38,515 nt of DNA from Planctomycetota bacterium (GTDB lineage Bacteria; Planctomycetota; PUPC01; DSUN01): assembly GCA_016872875.1 (NCBI GenBank), contig VGYW01000016.1:1-38515 (forward strand), given 5' to 3'. This document shows positions 14,390 to 22,686 of this stretch, one piece after another. The position numbers were made by a program, and so were the translations under genes. Within the stretch, counting starts at the first letter, position 1; every line of letters starts with the position of its first letter. A model generated the notes under the pieces. That model was not told where the DNA came from and did no database searches. It worked only from the letters and a program-made list of their open reading frames with translations.

Positions 14390-15730
14390 ATGATCACAAA
14401 CATCGAGATTGACGGCTACAGGCTTGTTCATGGGTTCCAGGCCGATCTCGGCGATCTCACAGTCGTCGTGGGCCGCAACGCAACGGGCAAGAGCACTCTC
14501 CTGGACTTCCTGAGGTTCCTCTCTCAGGCGGCTGACCGCCCCGTGAACAGCGCGTTGAGGGAGCGCGGTGGCATGGTGTCAGTGCTCAGCGCGGTCTCTG
14601 AGGCCGGCGCCGTGCGGTGGCGGGTCGAACTCACATGGCCCAGGGACAACCCTGTTTGGGGGCAGTACTGGCCTTCCGCCGACGCGGAGGCGCAGTTCAC
14701 CTACGAGGGCGTTCTCGCGTCTGTCCCGCACTATGGCGCCGTGCCTCAGATGGAGTCCCTCAAGGTCATAAGCCCAGCTGCCACGAACCACGGGCCGCTC
14801 GATCTGCTGCACTGCGCGCAGGGGGTGGCTGTGGTGTACGACAGCAGGGCTCGGCAGCTTGTGCCGTTCTACCCGCCAGTCTCCTCACAACAGAAGGAGT
14901 TCTTCTCCGCCGGGCCTTCGGGCGCAGGTGCTGGGCAAGCTCAGAGTGTGGCCAACACAGAGGCAAGCTCCTTCCTCAGCATGGGCGCGGAGGGTCCTTC
15001 TCTGCTGCTAGCTCAGGTGCGCTTCCCCGCGACGTTCTATGAGGCCTCCTTGCTCAGAGCGGTTCTGTGCTCGGTGGCCACTTACCCCGGCTTCTCTGTG
15101 GGCCAGGACGACCGCGCACGCTACCTGGGTAGGGATGTCGAGGCTGCAACTCTGCTCACGCCCAGTGGCGACAATCTCGCGGGGGTGTTGCACGCTCTGC
15201 TCACCAAGCGCGAGTACAGCGACTATGCCGAGCGACTCAAGGACTTCCTGCGCGTCGCTTATATGGAGGAGTTCATCGATATCACGGCCGAGCCTGCCTA
15301 TGGCGCGAAGGGGAAGGTGGACATCTTCTGGCACGAAAAGGGCATGGAGCAGCGCCCCATGTCCGCTCTTGACCTTTCGGATGGAGTCCTTCGGTTCCTC
15401 TGTCTCGCTGCGGCGCTCCACAATCCGCGGCCTCCGGCACTCATACTGATCGACGAGCCCGAAGCCGGCCTCCACCCGGGGCTTCTGCCCATCGTGGCAG
15501 ACATGCTCAAGTCTGCCGCCGAGGAGAGCCAGGTGCTCGTAACTACCCATAGTCCTGACTTGATCAATCGCTTCTCCCTGGATGAGGTCGCAGTCTTGAT
15601 CCGTGAAGGGAACCGGGTCCGCTGGTTCCGCCCCTCCTCCCGTCCGACATTGAGGACGCTGCTCGAAAGCGTGGAAGGGGAGCGACTGGGGGATCTCCAC
15701 CGCTCAGGCCATCTGGAGGCCATTGGGTGA
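14390..15730 (+). CDS. AAA/ABC-type ATPase, OLD/RecF-like
   Basis: The protein has 446 residues. It has Walker A GRNATGKST at ~28-36, an LSDG signature (ALDLSDGVLRFL), Walker B LILIDEPEAGLHP at ~351-363 and the switch histidine in TTHSPDL at ~385. This is the architecture of AAA_21/OLD-like ATPases. Such proteins are frequently paired with a TOPRIM or DUF4276 protein in predicted phage-defence loci. The stop overlaps the next start (GTGA at 15727-15730), so translation is coupled. It has its own promoter at 14309-14337. Cytoplasmic. The ATPase fold is certain; a defence role is inference from family and pairing. Confidence 0.9.
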   Translation: MITNIEIDGYRLVHGFQADLGDLTVVVGRNATGKSTLLDFLRFLSQAADRPVNSALRERGGMVSVLSAVSEAGAVRWRVELTWPRDNPVWGQYWPSADAEAQFTYEGVLASVPHYGAVPQMESLKVISPAATNHGPLDLLHCAQGVAVVYDSRARQLVPFYPPVSSQQKEFFSAGPSGAGAGQAQSVANTEASSFLSMGAEGPSLLLAQVRFPATFYEASLLRAVLCSVATYPGFSVGQDDRARYLGRDVEAATLLTPSGDNLAGVLHALLTKREYSDYAERLKDFLRVAYMEEFIDITAEPAYGAKGKVDIFWHEKGMEQRPMSALDLSDGVLRFLCLAAALHNPRPPALILIDEPEAGLHPGLLPIVADMLKSAAEESQVLVTTHSPDLINRFSLDEVAVLIREGNRVRWFRPSSRPTLRTLLESVEGERLGDLHRSGHLEAIG

Positions 15731-16452
15731 GGATCCACATCCTGGTCGAGGATGAATCCGGGGTGCTTGCGCTGCAAGCGCTTCTCCTGGGATACAGGGA
15801 AGCGTTGCGGAAGCAAGGGCACGGACTGCGGTTTGAGCCTTTCCATGACAAAGCAGAACTGCTTAGGAAGGTGGGGCCCCGAGCCGCGCAGGTGCTTACG
15901 GACACGGACAACCCAAGTGATCGTGTCGTCGCCCTGCCCGACCTCGATGGTGACGACTTGGAGCAGTTGAGGGACCGAATGCGGAGGTCCGTGCGGGACG
16001 AGTTGCAGCAACGGTACACGCGCCAAGGGGATACGCTCAGGGCAGACTTGGCGAGGTTCTACCCATCAGTCCTGAAGCACGAGATGGAGATGCTCCTCCT
16101 CGCCGCGTGGCGCCCACTTATGGACCACATCGGAGCGCACTCCAAACCCTCCTGGCGCCAACCTGCCGAGGAGCAGAACCATAGCGCACAAGGACGGCCA
16201 AAGGCAGTTGTCGACCGCGAGTTTCGCAAGCGCCCAAGACCCAGGCGGGCCTACCTGGCTACGGTGGATGCCCCGCGCGTGCTTCAGCGGGTCCAAGACA
16301 TCAGAACTGATCTCATCTACTCTCGCAGCAACCAGCCCGAGTGCCCCATCTTCTTAGAGTTCCTCGGCTGGCTCCGCGAGCAGACGGGTGTGCCTGTCTA
16401 TGATAGCGTTACTTCCATGGCCCCTGGTTCGGAGAGGCGTGACAGATGTTAG
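15727..16452 (+). CDS. DUF4276-like, TOPRIM-type partner of the ATPase
   Basis: The protein has 241 residues and starts with GTG at 15727, overlapping the ATPase stop by 4 bp. Its N-terminus reads IHILVEDESGVLALQALL, followed by VVALPDLDGDD at ~61-71 and LKHEMEMLLLA around residue 120. The Glu of LVEDE and the DxD of PDLDGD are arranged like a TOPRIM metal site, and HE.E.LL matches DUF4276 proteins. This suggests a nuclease-like partner of the ATPase, comparable to the split halves of OLD-family systems. It ends inside the next gene (7-bp overlap), so the three genes form one operon. Nuclease activity is not shown. Confidence 0.75.
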   Translation: MRIHILVEDESGVLALQALLLGYREALRKQGHGLRFEPFHDKAELLRKVGPRAAQVLTDTDNPSDRVVALPDLDGDDLEQLRDRMRRSVRDELQQRYTRQGDTLRADLARFYPSVLKHEMEMLLLAAWRPLMDHIGAHSKPSWRQPAEEQNHSAQGRPKAVVDREFRKRPRPRRAYLATVDAPRVLQRVQDIRTDLIYSRSNQPECPIFLEFLGWLREQTGVPVYDSVTSMAPGSERRDRC

Positions 16453-17798
16453 GTTGCCACTTCGGGCGATGCTTTCAGGTCACGGTTGCGGGCGGGTCGT
16501 ACCAGGAGGGGCTGACGGCAGTGCTCCAGGGCGTGCCGCCGGGCATGCTCATTACCGAGCAGGAGATCTATGGCGACCTGTTGTGCCGGAAGCCAGGGGC
16601 CGATGAGCTGTCCTCGCCCCGAAAAGAGCCCGACCTGCCCGTGATCTACACGGGCCTCAACGTGGACGACACGGTGCCCGGCGCCGCCAACAAGAACCAT
16701 ACCAACGGCACGCCGCTCACCATCCTCATCCCCAACCTCGACCGCCACGGCATCCACGTGCAGCAGTACCAGGACACGAACCGCACGCCGCGGCCCGGCC
16801 ACGCGAGCTATGCGTCGTTCATCAAGTATGGCCCGGACGACGACGCGGTTGGGGCGGGCTTCTTCAGCGGGCGCTACACGGCAACCATTGTGGCCGCGGG
16901 ACACGTGGCGAAGAAGGCGCTCGGGCTCTTCGGCATCCACGTCTTTGCCACAATCCGCGAGATGGCAGGGGTCCACTGCCCCGAAGTCCCACACGCTGCC
17001 GCCGCCAAGTCCGTCGAAGCCTACAAGCAGATGCGCCGCGACCTCGACCCCTTCTACCAGCAAGTCTACGTCCAGCGCCGCATCACGATGGACATGCGGT
17101 TCCTCGAAAAGGCCCGCATCCTGGCCGAGATCGAGAACGAGATAGACGCCATCCGCGCCCGCGCGCCCCACATGAACCCCGCGGCCATCCGCGAGAAGTA
17201 CGGCGTCCACCCCGTCGTCAACTGCCCCGACCCCGAGGCGGCCAAGGCCATGCTCGAGGCGGCCAACCGCATCACGGCCACGGGCGACTCCTCGGGCGGC
17301 ATCGTCGAGGTCGTCGCCCTCGGCGTGCCCGTGGGCCTCGGCGAGCCGGTTTTTGCCAAGCTCGACGCCGAGCTCGGCCGCATGCTCGGCATCGGAGCGG
17401 TCAAAGGCGTCGAGGTCGGCGCTGGCTTCGCCGTCAAGGACATGACCGGCATCCAATCCAACGACCCGATGCGTAGCCAGGACGGCAAGGTGGTCTTCCT
17501 CTCCAACAATGCGGGCGGTGTGACGGGCGGGTTGGCCACGGGGCAGCCCATCGTCGCCCGCCTCGCCATCAAGCCCACACCCACCATTGACAAGCCACAG
17601 CAGACCATTGACAAGTACACGCTCGAGAACCGCCCGCTGGCCGCGATCACCCGCCGCGACCCCACCATCGTCGGCCGCATCTGGCCCGTCGCCGAAGCCT
17701 ACACCGCCATGGCCCTTCTCGACCTCCTCATCCAGCACCTCGGCTACCAGGCTCTGAAGGAAAGGGCATACGCGGCACAGAAGGGGATGAATGGATGA
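16446..17798 (+). CDS. aroC: Divergent chorismate synthase homologue
   Basis: The protein has 450 residues; chorismate synthases are usually ~360-390. They convert EPSP to chorismate with reduced FMN. Clear family blocks are [50 protein letters not shown] and RPGHASY. Several otherwise near-invariant sites differ: the N-terminal FGESHG is AGGSYQEG (histidine lost), GGGRSSARET is [10 protein letters not shown], and SNHAGG is SNNAGG. An extra segment lies mid-protein (~185-265). The start follows GGAGAGG and overlaps the DUF4276 gene by 7 bp; no separate promoter is visible. The last residues (GMNG) and the stop come from the GGATGAAT repeat. It may be a real but divergent AroC or a paralogue with another function. 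Confidence 0.8.
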   Translation: MLGCHFGRCFQVTVAGGSYQEGLTAVLQGVPPGMLITEQEIYGDLLCRKPGADELSSPRKEPDLPVIYTGLNVDDTVPGAANKNHTNGTPLTILIPNLDRHGIHVQQYQDTNRTPRPGHASYASFIKYGPDDDAVGAGFFSGRYTATIVAAGHVAKKALGLFGIHVFATIREMAGVHCPEVPHAAAAKSVEAYKQMRRDLDPFYQQVYVQRRITMDMRFLEKARILAEIENEIDAIRARAPHMNPAAIREKYGVHPVVNCPDPEAAKAMLEAANRITATGDSSGGIVEVVALGVPVGLGEPVFAKLDAELGRMLGIGAVKGVEVGAGFAVKDMTGIQSNDPMRSQDGKVVFLSNNAGGVTGGLATGQPIVARLAIKPTPTIDKPQQTIDKYTLENRPLAAITRRDPTIVGRIWPVAEAYTAMALLDLLIQHLGYQALKERAYAAQKGMNG

Positions 17799-17855
17799 AT
17801 GGATGGGTGGATGGGTGCCAGACAACCATCCATTCATCCAACCATCCAACCATCC
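17785..17855. repeat. GGATGAAT octamer-armed palindrome, copy 1
   Basis: The left arm is GGATGAAT, GGATGAAT, GGATGGGT, GGATGGGT; the right arm is the complement type (CCATCCATTCATCCAACC...). The centre is TGCCAGACAA. It overlaps the 3' end of the aroC-like gene and supplies its TGA stop (17796-17798). It ends 16 bp before the sulfatase start. Confidence 0.92.
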
Positions 17856-17871
17856 TCCTTGGGAGCGAAGC

Positions 17872-19323
17872 ATGAAGGCGCGAAGGATGAACCGGCGGGA
17901 GGCAATCGGGGCGCTCGGCGGCACCGCCCTGGGCGCCGTCGTTGGGCGACCGAATGCCCTCGCCGCCGAGCCCAAGCCCAATATCCTCTACATCATGACC
18001 GACGACCACGCGGCCCACGCGGTGTCGTGCTATGGCAGCAGGATCAACAAGACGCCCAACCTCGACCGCATCGGGGCCGAGGGGATGCGGTTCGAGAACG
18101 CCTTCGTGACCAACTCGCTCTGCGGCCCGAGCCGAGCGACGCTCCTGACGGGCAAGTACAGCCACGCACACGGCTTCTACCAGAACGGCAACCGCTTCGA
18201 CGGCTCGCAGGCCACGTTCCCCAAGCTCCTCCAGAAGGCGGGCTACCAGACCGCCGTCATCGGCAAGTGGCACCTCGAGACCGACCCCACCGGCTTCGAC
18301 TACTGGAACATCCTCCCAGGCCAGGGCGCCTACCACAACCCCGCCTTCATCGAGATGGGCGAACGCAAGAAGCACCAGGGCTACTGCACGGACCTCATCA
18401 CCGACTTCGCCATCGAGTGGCTCCGCAAGCGCGACAAGTCGCGGCCCTTCTGCCTCCTCTACCACCACAAGGCCCCCCACCGCGCCTGGCAACCCGACGC
18501 GAAGCACGCGAACCTCTACGAGGACATTGATGTCCCGGAGCCCGAGACCCTGCGCGACGACTGGGCCACCCGCGCCAGCGCCGCGCGGAACTCCCAGATG
18601 ACCGTCGCCAAACACCTCACGCCAGGCGACCTCAAGCGGCCAATCCCCGCCGGCCTCACGCCCGACGCCGAGCTCAAGTGGCGCTACCAACGCTACATCA
18701 AGGACTACCTCCGCTGCGTGGCCTCCGTGGACGACAACGTGGGCCGCATGCTCGACTTCCTCGACAAGGAGGGCCTCGCCCAGGACACCATCGTGGTCTA
18801 CACCTCTGACAACGGCTTCTTCCTCGGCGACCACGGCTGGTTCGACAAGCGCTTCATGTATGAGGAATCGCTGCGCGTCCCGCTCCTCGTCCGCTACCCC
18901 AAGGCGGTCAAGCCAGGCACCACGAGCGACCGCCTGGCCATCAACTGCGACTACGCCCCGACCTTCCTCGACCTCGCGGGCGTCGAGCCGCCCGCCGACC
19001 TCCAGGGCCGCAGCCTCCGCCCCATCCTCGAAGGCAAGCCGCCCGACGACTGGCGCGCCTCACTCTACTACCACTACTACGAGTTCCCCGGCGCACACGC
19101 CGTCCAGCGCCACTACGGCGTCCGCACCCACGCCCACAAGCTCATCCACTACTACCGCATCGGGGAATGGGAGCTCTTCGACCTCAAGAAGGACCCCCAG
19201 GAGCTCCGAAACGTCCACGCCGACCCCGCCTACGCCGAGGTCCTCAAGGGGCTCAAAGGCGAGCTCGACCGCCTCCGCGCCCAGCTCAAGGTGCCCGACG
19301 ACTATGGCCCCCAATTCTGGTAA
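17872..19323 (+). CDS. Tat-exported type I sulfatase
   Basis: The protein has 483 residues. The start at 17872 follows GGGAG, and a twin-arginine signal comes next ([19 protein letters not shown]). The sulfatase signature CGPSR begins at C84; this cysteine is oxidised to formylglycine in active enzymes. Metal-binding residues lie in MTDDH near residue 43 and in [16 protein letters not shown]. Family members remove sulfate from sulfated polysaccharides in the periplasm, a trait expanded in PVC bacteria. The last six codons (YGPQFW) and stop belong to an inserted element (19291-19592). An older C-terminus, VPDDEAPPPKAAK then stop, can be read across the element's flanks. Maturation enzyme and substrate are not in the window. 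Confidence 0.93.
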   Translation: MKARRMNRREAIGALGGTALGAVVGRPNALAAEPKPNILYIMTDDHAAHAVSCYGSRINKTPNLDRIGAEGMRFENAFVTNSLCGPSRATLLTGKYSHAHGFYQNGNRFDGSQATFPKLLQKAGYQTAVIGKWHLETDPTGFDYWNILPGQGAYHNPAFIEMGERKKHQGYCTDLITDFAIEWLRKRDKSRPFCLLYHHKAPHRAWQPDAKHANLYEDIDVPEPETLRDDWATRASAARNSQMTVAKHLTPGDLKRPIPAGLTPDAELKWRYQRYIKDYLRCVASVDDNVGRMLDFLDKEGLAQDTIVVYTSDNGFFLGDHGWFDKRFMYEESLRVPLLVRYPKAVKPGTTSDRLAINCDYAPTFLDLAGVEPPADLQGRSLRPILEGKPPDDWRASLYYHYYEFPGAHAVQRHYGVRTHAHKLIHYYRIGEWELFDLKKDPQELRNVHADPAYAEVLKGLKGELDRLRAQLKVPDDYGPQFW

Positions 19324-19592
19324 GGTCCTTCGGCGCCGAAGCTCCGAACGGAGCGTACTATAGCAGCCCAGGGCGAAGCCCTGGGACAGGCGAACGGCCA
19401 GGTTTGGCCCTGTAGGGGCGTACTACCCGCCCTGGGCAGGATGTGGCGCCCGGAACCGCATAGTACGCCCTTTCAGGGCTGGCCTACCTACCGCCCCCTT
19501 CCCAGGGCTTCGCCCTGGGCTGCTATAGTACGCCCCTGTCGGGGCTCCGGAGTAGTTCACCAGAATTGGGGGCCATACTCGTGCCCGACGAC
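19291..19592. mobile_element. Inverted-repeat element with 12-bp direct-repeat flanks
   Basis: GTGCCCGACGAC occurs at 19291-19302 and again at 19581-19592. Between them lies ~278 bp with inverted ends TATGGCCCCCAATTCTGGT (19303-19321) and its exact complement at 19559-19577. Inside, both halves carry GCGTACTATAGCAGCCCAGG and CGAAGCCCTGGG in inverse orientation. There is no ORF, so it is a non-autonomous, MITE-like element. Joining the flanks restores an in-frame sulfatase end (VPDDEAPPPKAAK, stop at 19620-19622). This fits insertion with duplication of a 12-bp target, or of 9 bp plus a chance 3-bp match. Confidence 0.85.
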
Positions 19593-19620
19593 GAGGCCCC
19601 GCCCCCCAAGGCCGCCAAGT

Positions 19621-19645
19621 GAGAAAGGCTCCTGGAGTCTTTCTC
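19621..19645. repeat. Compact palindrome related to family A
   Basis: GAGAAAGGCTCC and GGAGTCTTTCTC form a 12-bp inverted repeat with one G-T pair. The core CTCCTGGAGTCTTT matches the family A arm core with the loop missing. It lies between the convergent sulfatase and DUF4838 genes and may act as a terminator. Confidence 0.6.
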
Positions 19646-19651
19646 CCCCTC

Positions 19652-21718
19652 TTACCGTGGCGGTGGCGTGAGCAGCTTTTCGATGTGGGTGAGGGCGCCG
19701 GCGGCGCGGCTCGCGGTCAGGGCGTTGGGGTCGTTGGCGTGAGAGGAGGCGTGCTTGGGCGAGGCGGTGTCGGCACGGAGGAGGTCGGCGAGGCGTTTGG
19801 CCTCCTCGTGGTGCGGGCGGGCATCGTCGAGCTTGCCGCCGCGGGCGGCCTCGAAGGCGAGGGCGCAGTGCCAGTAGTACCGGACCGTTCGTTCGCCATA
19901 AGTGTATATCTGGTCGTCCTCTGCGATGCGGGCCCTTACGCGGTCAGGGAGGCCGCGTAGCGCAGCCGCTTCAGTCAGGAGGACTCGGCAAGAGCTTGCG
20001 GCGAAGACAATCTCCTCCAAGGTCGGGCCGTCGCACTTCAGCCCGGGCTCTCGACGTAACCTCAAGTGGGGGTTGGGGAAAAGCTCTTTCGCCCCGCTGT
20101 TGAGTCGGCCGGCGAGGCCGTACTTGAGCTCGCTGACGTTGGAGAGCATGGTTTCGAGGGCTTCGTAGAAGCGGCGCATCGTGGCGGCGGCAGGCCCGTA
20201 GCGGCGGGCGAAATAGTCGTCCCAAAGCTTTTCGCAATCGGTAGTTACGTCCCAGAGCTGGCGGGCCATCTGGTAGTTGGTCAGCGCCTTGTTGCCCCAG
20301 TTGGCCGTGGTGGCGTGCATGTAGTGGAAGCGTCGGGCGCCGAGCTTATGATACAGCGGGATGTCGTTGGCCATCGTGTGCATGTAGCATATTGGCAAGC
20401 ACTTATAGCCGCTGACGTTGTAGTACTCGCCGATGCAGAGCTGGCCCGTGAAGTGGCGGGCGGGGTCGGTTGCCCAGCCCGCGAGTTGTTTGGCGTAGTT
20501 GGCGTTGCGGGGGCAGGCCGGGTCGTCGAAGCGGTGGACGTAGCACCTGACGATGGGGTAGAATGTAGCGTAGCAGTTCGCATAGTCGAAGTCGGCGGGA
20601 AGCGGCTTGGTGGGGGGCTGGAGGACATCGGCGTAGGCCAGGAACTCTGTGTCGATGTGGCGGTTGATGCGGCCGGCCTTGCGCGCCGCCTCGACCTCCT
20701 GGCGTAAGCGGTTGACCAGCAAGAGGTTACGGTCGGTCGGGATGCCCAGTGCCTTGCAGGCGTCGCATTGGCACCAACGCCCGCCGTCGAGGGTCCAGAA
20801 GCGAATGACCTGTGCGTCCCGGTAGCGGCCATCAGCAATGGCCTGGACGAAGTTCTTCATAAACTCAGCAACGGCAAGGGGATTGGACGAGCAGAAGTTG
20901 GTTCCGAACTCGCCCTTGATGCCTGGGATGCGTTGCTTGCCATCGTGGGCGAACCAGTCGGGGTGAGCCTGGAAGTAGGAGCGCTTGGGGTCGTCGGGAC
21001 AGGGTGAGGCGGGGTTGAGGAAGAGCGACTGGGCGTCGTGGGCTGCCCCTGCCATCCTGATGCCCAGCTTGTGGAGGAGAGGGTGGTTGGATTGCTCGAC
21101 GCACCAGTAGTTGAGGCGGTTGCGGGCCATCCAGAGGAGGAAGTCAGGGTTCCCGCGGTCCTCCCAGGCGTGGAAGCCGCGGGTGAGGAACGCGGGCGTC
21201 TGCCACACGTCCAGGTCGGGCAGGGCTTCGAGCTTGAGCTCCGGGATGTCCTCATGAGCCTCGCCTGGCGCGAACCAGCGGCAACCGAGGCGATAGAGCA
21301 GGTCATAGGCGCCGTAGAGAGTGCCGACCCGGTCCGCGCCGACGATGGCTATGGCCCTGCGCCCGCCCACCTGTCTCTTCATGATGCGGTAGCCTTCGGG
21401 GCCGGACTCGAAGGCGCCTGTGCTCAGGACAAGCAGGTCGCCCGCGGCCCCCTTCGCGTCGGTAGCGATTGCGAAGTCCTCAGGCCGTCCGGTCATCTTG
21501 CGCAGGTAGCGCTGGAGCTCGAGGGCGGCGAAGCATTCGGTGCAGGCCACGTTGTCGGCGGGTTCGGCGTCGAGCCAGTTGACCTTGGCCTCGGCGCTCG
21601 CGGCGGCCTCGACGCTCGGGAAGGGGCGGGGGTTCACCACAATAGTCGTGCCCGCCGCCGCCCATGAGGCGGCAGCGGGCACGAGGATGAGTGCGGCAAG
21701 AGCCGACTTAGCGTTCAT
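19652..21718 (-). CDS. Secreted DUF4838 / glycoside-hydrolase-like protein
   Basis: The protein has 688 residues and begins with a signal peptide (MNAKSALAALILVPAAASWA). Residues ~30-160 resemble the N-terminal alpha-glucuronidase-like domain (AALELQRYLRKMTGR, GTLYGAYDLLYRLGCRWFAP). The DUF4838 region follows: NRLNYWCVEQSNHP, WTLDGGRWCQCDACKALG and CIGEYYNVSGYKCLPI. Such proteins are common in Lentisphaerae, Planctomycetes and Verrucomicrobia, near sulfatases and polysaccharide loci, and are presumed carbohydrate-active, but no reaction is established. It lies 41 bp downstream of the small lipoprotein gene on the same strand, a likely operon. It converges with the sulfatase gene across a mobile element. 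Confidence 0.85.
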   Translation of the reverse strand: MNAKSALAALILVPAAASWAAAGTTIVVNPRPFPSVEAAASAEAKVNWLDAEPADNVACTECFAALELQRYLRKMTGRPEDFAIATDAKGAAGDLLVLSTGAFESGPEGYRIMKRQVGGRRAIAIVGADRVGTLYGAYDLLYRLGCRWFAPGEAHEDIPELKLEALPDLDVWQTPAFLTRGFHAWEDRGNPDFLLWMARNRLNYWCVEQSNHPLLHKLGIRMAGAAHDAQSLFLNPASPCPDDPKRSYFQAHPDWFAHDGKQRIPGIKGEFGTNFCSSNPLAVAEFMKNFVQAIADGRYRDAQVIRFWTLDGGRWCQCDACKALGIPTDRNLLLVNRLRQEVEAARKAGRINRHIDTEFLAYADVLQPPTKPLPADFDYANCYATFYPIVRCYVHRFDDPACPRNANYAKQLAGWATDPARHFTGQLCIGEYYNVSGYKCLPICYMHTMANDIPLYHKLGARRFHYMHATTANWGNKALTNYQMARQLWDVTTDCEKLWDDYFARRYGPAAATMRRFYEALETMLSNVSELKYGLAGRLNSGAKELFPNPHLRLRREPGLKCDGPTLEEIVFAASSCRVLLTEAAALRGLPDRVRARIAEDDQIYTYGERTVRYYWHCALAFEAARGGKLDDARPHHEEAKRLADLLRADTASPKHASSHANDPNALTASRAAGALTHIEKLLTPPPR

Positions 21719-21759
21719 TGCCCAGCCTTCCCCGGCGGGCCTGCGCCTTGCTTGGGGCC

Positions 21760-22269
21760 TTACTCGGGGCCCTTCTTGAGCCCTTCCATCATGCCCTTCG
21801 GCAGGTTCTTGAGCATCTCCACGGCCTTCTTCATCTCCTCGAGGTCCATTTTCGCGAGGTCGGGGATGTGGAGTTTCCAGTCGCCGCCCTCCTTGACGAA
21901 TTGGAGGGTCTCCTTGTCGCCGTCGGTAGTGACCTCGAGGGTGGCATTGTTGCCGTCAATCTTCTCGGCGCCGGTCTCGACCTTCTTGGCCTGCTTCGCC
22001 TTGGCCGCGATCTCGCCGGCGACGCTCTCTTTGCCCTGCTTCATCTCCTTGGGGAAGTCGGCGAAGATCTTCTCGAACTCGTCGACCTTCTCCCGGCAGG
22101 CTTTGGAGAAGCAGGCCATCATGGCCTTCTGGTTGCCCGCCTTGGCCGCCGCCCACATCGTCTCGAAGGTCGCCTTCGGCGACGAGTAGTTCCCTCCGCC
22201 TTCGCCCCCGCAGCCGACCAGGCACGCGACCAGGCCAAGCGCCGCCAACGCCACGCACAGCTTCCTCAT
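21760..22269 (-). CDS. Small lipoprotein, NTF2-like/DUF4878 type
   Basis: The protein has 169 residues. The start at 22269 has GGAG 8 bp upstream. A lipoprotein signal ends in the lipobox LVGC (Cys20), followed by a flexible GGEGGG. The mature part begins SSPKATFETMWAAAKAGNQK and later has VTTDGDKETLQFVKEGGDWK, the helix-then-sheet pattern of DUF4878/NTF2-like lipoproteins. Lysine is unusually frequent for this GC-rich window. It is probably membrane-anchored facing the periplasm and co-transcribed with the DUF4838 gene. Its function is unknown. Confidence 0.8.
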   Translation of the reverse strand: MRKLCVALAALGLVACLVGCGGEGGGNYSSPKATFETMWAAAKAGNQKAMMACFSKACREKVDEFEKIFADFPKEMKQGKESVAGEIAAKAKQAKKVETGAEKIDGNNATLEVTTDGDKETLQFVKEGGDWKLHIPDLAKMDLEEMKKAVEMLKNLPKGMMEGLKKGPE

Positions 22270-22396
22270 TCCGTTTCTCCACCCCCCGCCTGCGGAACAC
22301 ACCGCCACAGACCGTTATTCAAGCACAAAGGCCGTCCCAGCGCAAGCGGCGATGGCGTCGGACTGCGCGCTCGCCGCGAAGGGCGAGGGGGGAAGG

Positions 22397-22507
22397 GGCC
22401 ACAGGGACCACAAGGACCCCAGGGACGACAAGGACCAGAATGGCCCAATGGCCATGGATGCCCATCGGTCCCTGGGGTCCTTGTGGTCCCTGGGGTCCCT
22501 GGGGTCC
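22397..22507. repeat. Palindrome with GGACC-type tandem arms
   Basis: The left arm repeats GGGACCACA, AGGACCCCA, GGGACGACA and AGGACC. The right arm repeats GGTCCCTG, GGGTCCTTGT and GGTCCCTG in complement orientation. The centre contains ATGGCCCAATGGCCAT. Unit length is about 9-10 bp. Confidence 0.85.
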
Positions 22508-22544
22508 GTTCTTCCCCAGCAAGGCGCTCTGTCGGGCGAGCGGC

Positions 22545-22573
22545 TTGACGGGGGGCGTGGGACCTGGTAGCCT
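22545..22573 (+). promoter_or_regulatory. Promoter of the URO-D-family gene
   Basis: TTGACG (22545-22550) and TAGCCT (22568-22573) are separated by 17 bp. The octamer palindrome at 22579-22645 would then lie in the transcribed leader. Confidence 0.45.
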
Positions 22574-22578
22574 GTGAC

Positions 22579-22645
22579 GAATGGATGAGTGGATGAATGG
22601 ATGGTTGGATGGGTGTCGGACAACCATCCACTCATCCATTCATCC
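22579..22645. repeat. GGATGAAT octamer-armed palindrome, copy 2
   Basis: The left arm is GGATGAGT, GGATGAAT, GGATGGTT, GGATGGGT; the centre is TGTCGGACAA; the right arm is the complement type ending CATTCATCC. It lies between the promoter and start codon of the URO-D-family gene and would form a hairpin ~40 nt before the start codon. Confidence 0.92.
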
Positions 22646-22686
22646 CCTCCGGTTGCGGCAAGAGGCCCTGTTGAGGAGAAAGACGC

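Larger units (their letters stand above)
22270..22686. other. Divergent intergenic region between lipoprotein and URO-D genes
   Basis: These 417 bp carry no credible gene. They hold a GGACC-armed palindrome (22397-22507), a + strand promoter (22545-22573) and a GGATGAAT-type palindrome (22579-22645). Open frames across it only read the repeats. Confidence 0.7.

Noticed and set aside
19324..19651. Small ORFs between sulfatase and DUF4838 genes
   Set aside because: They only translate the inverted-repeat element and its CCCAGGGCGAAGCCCTGGG hairpins.
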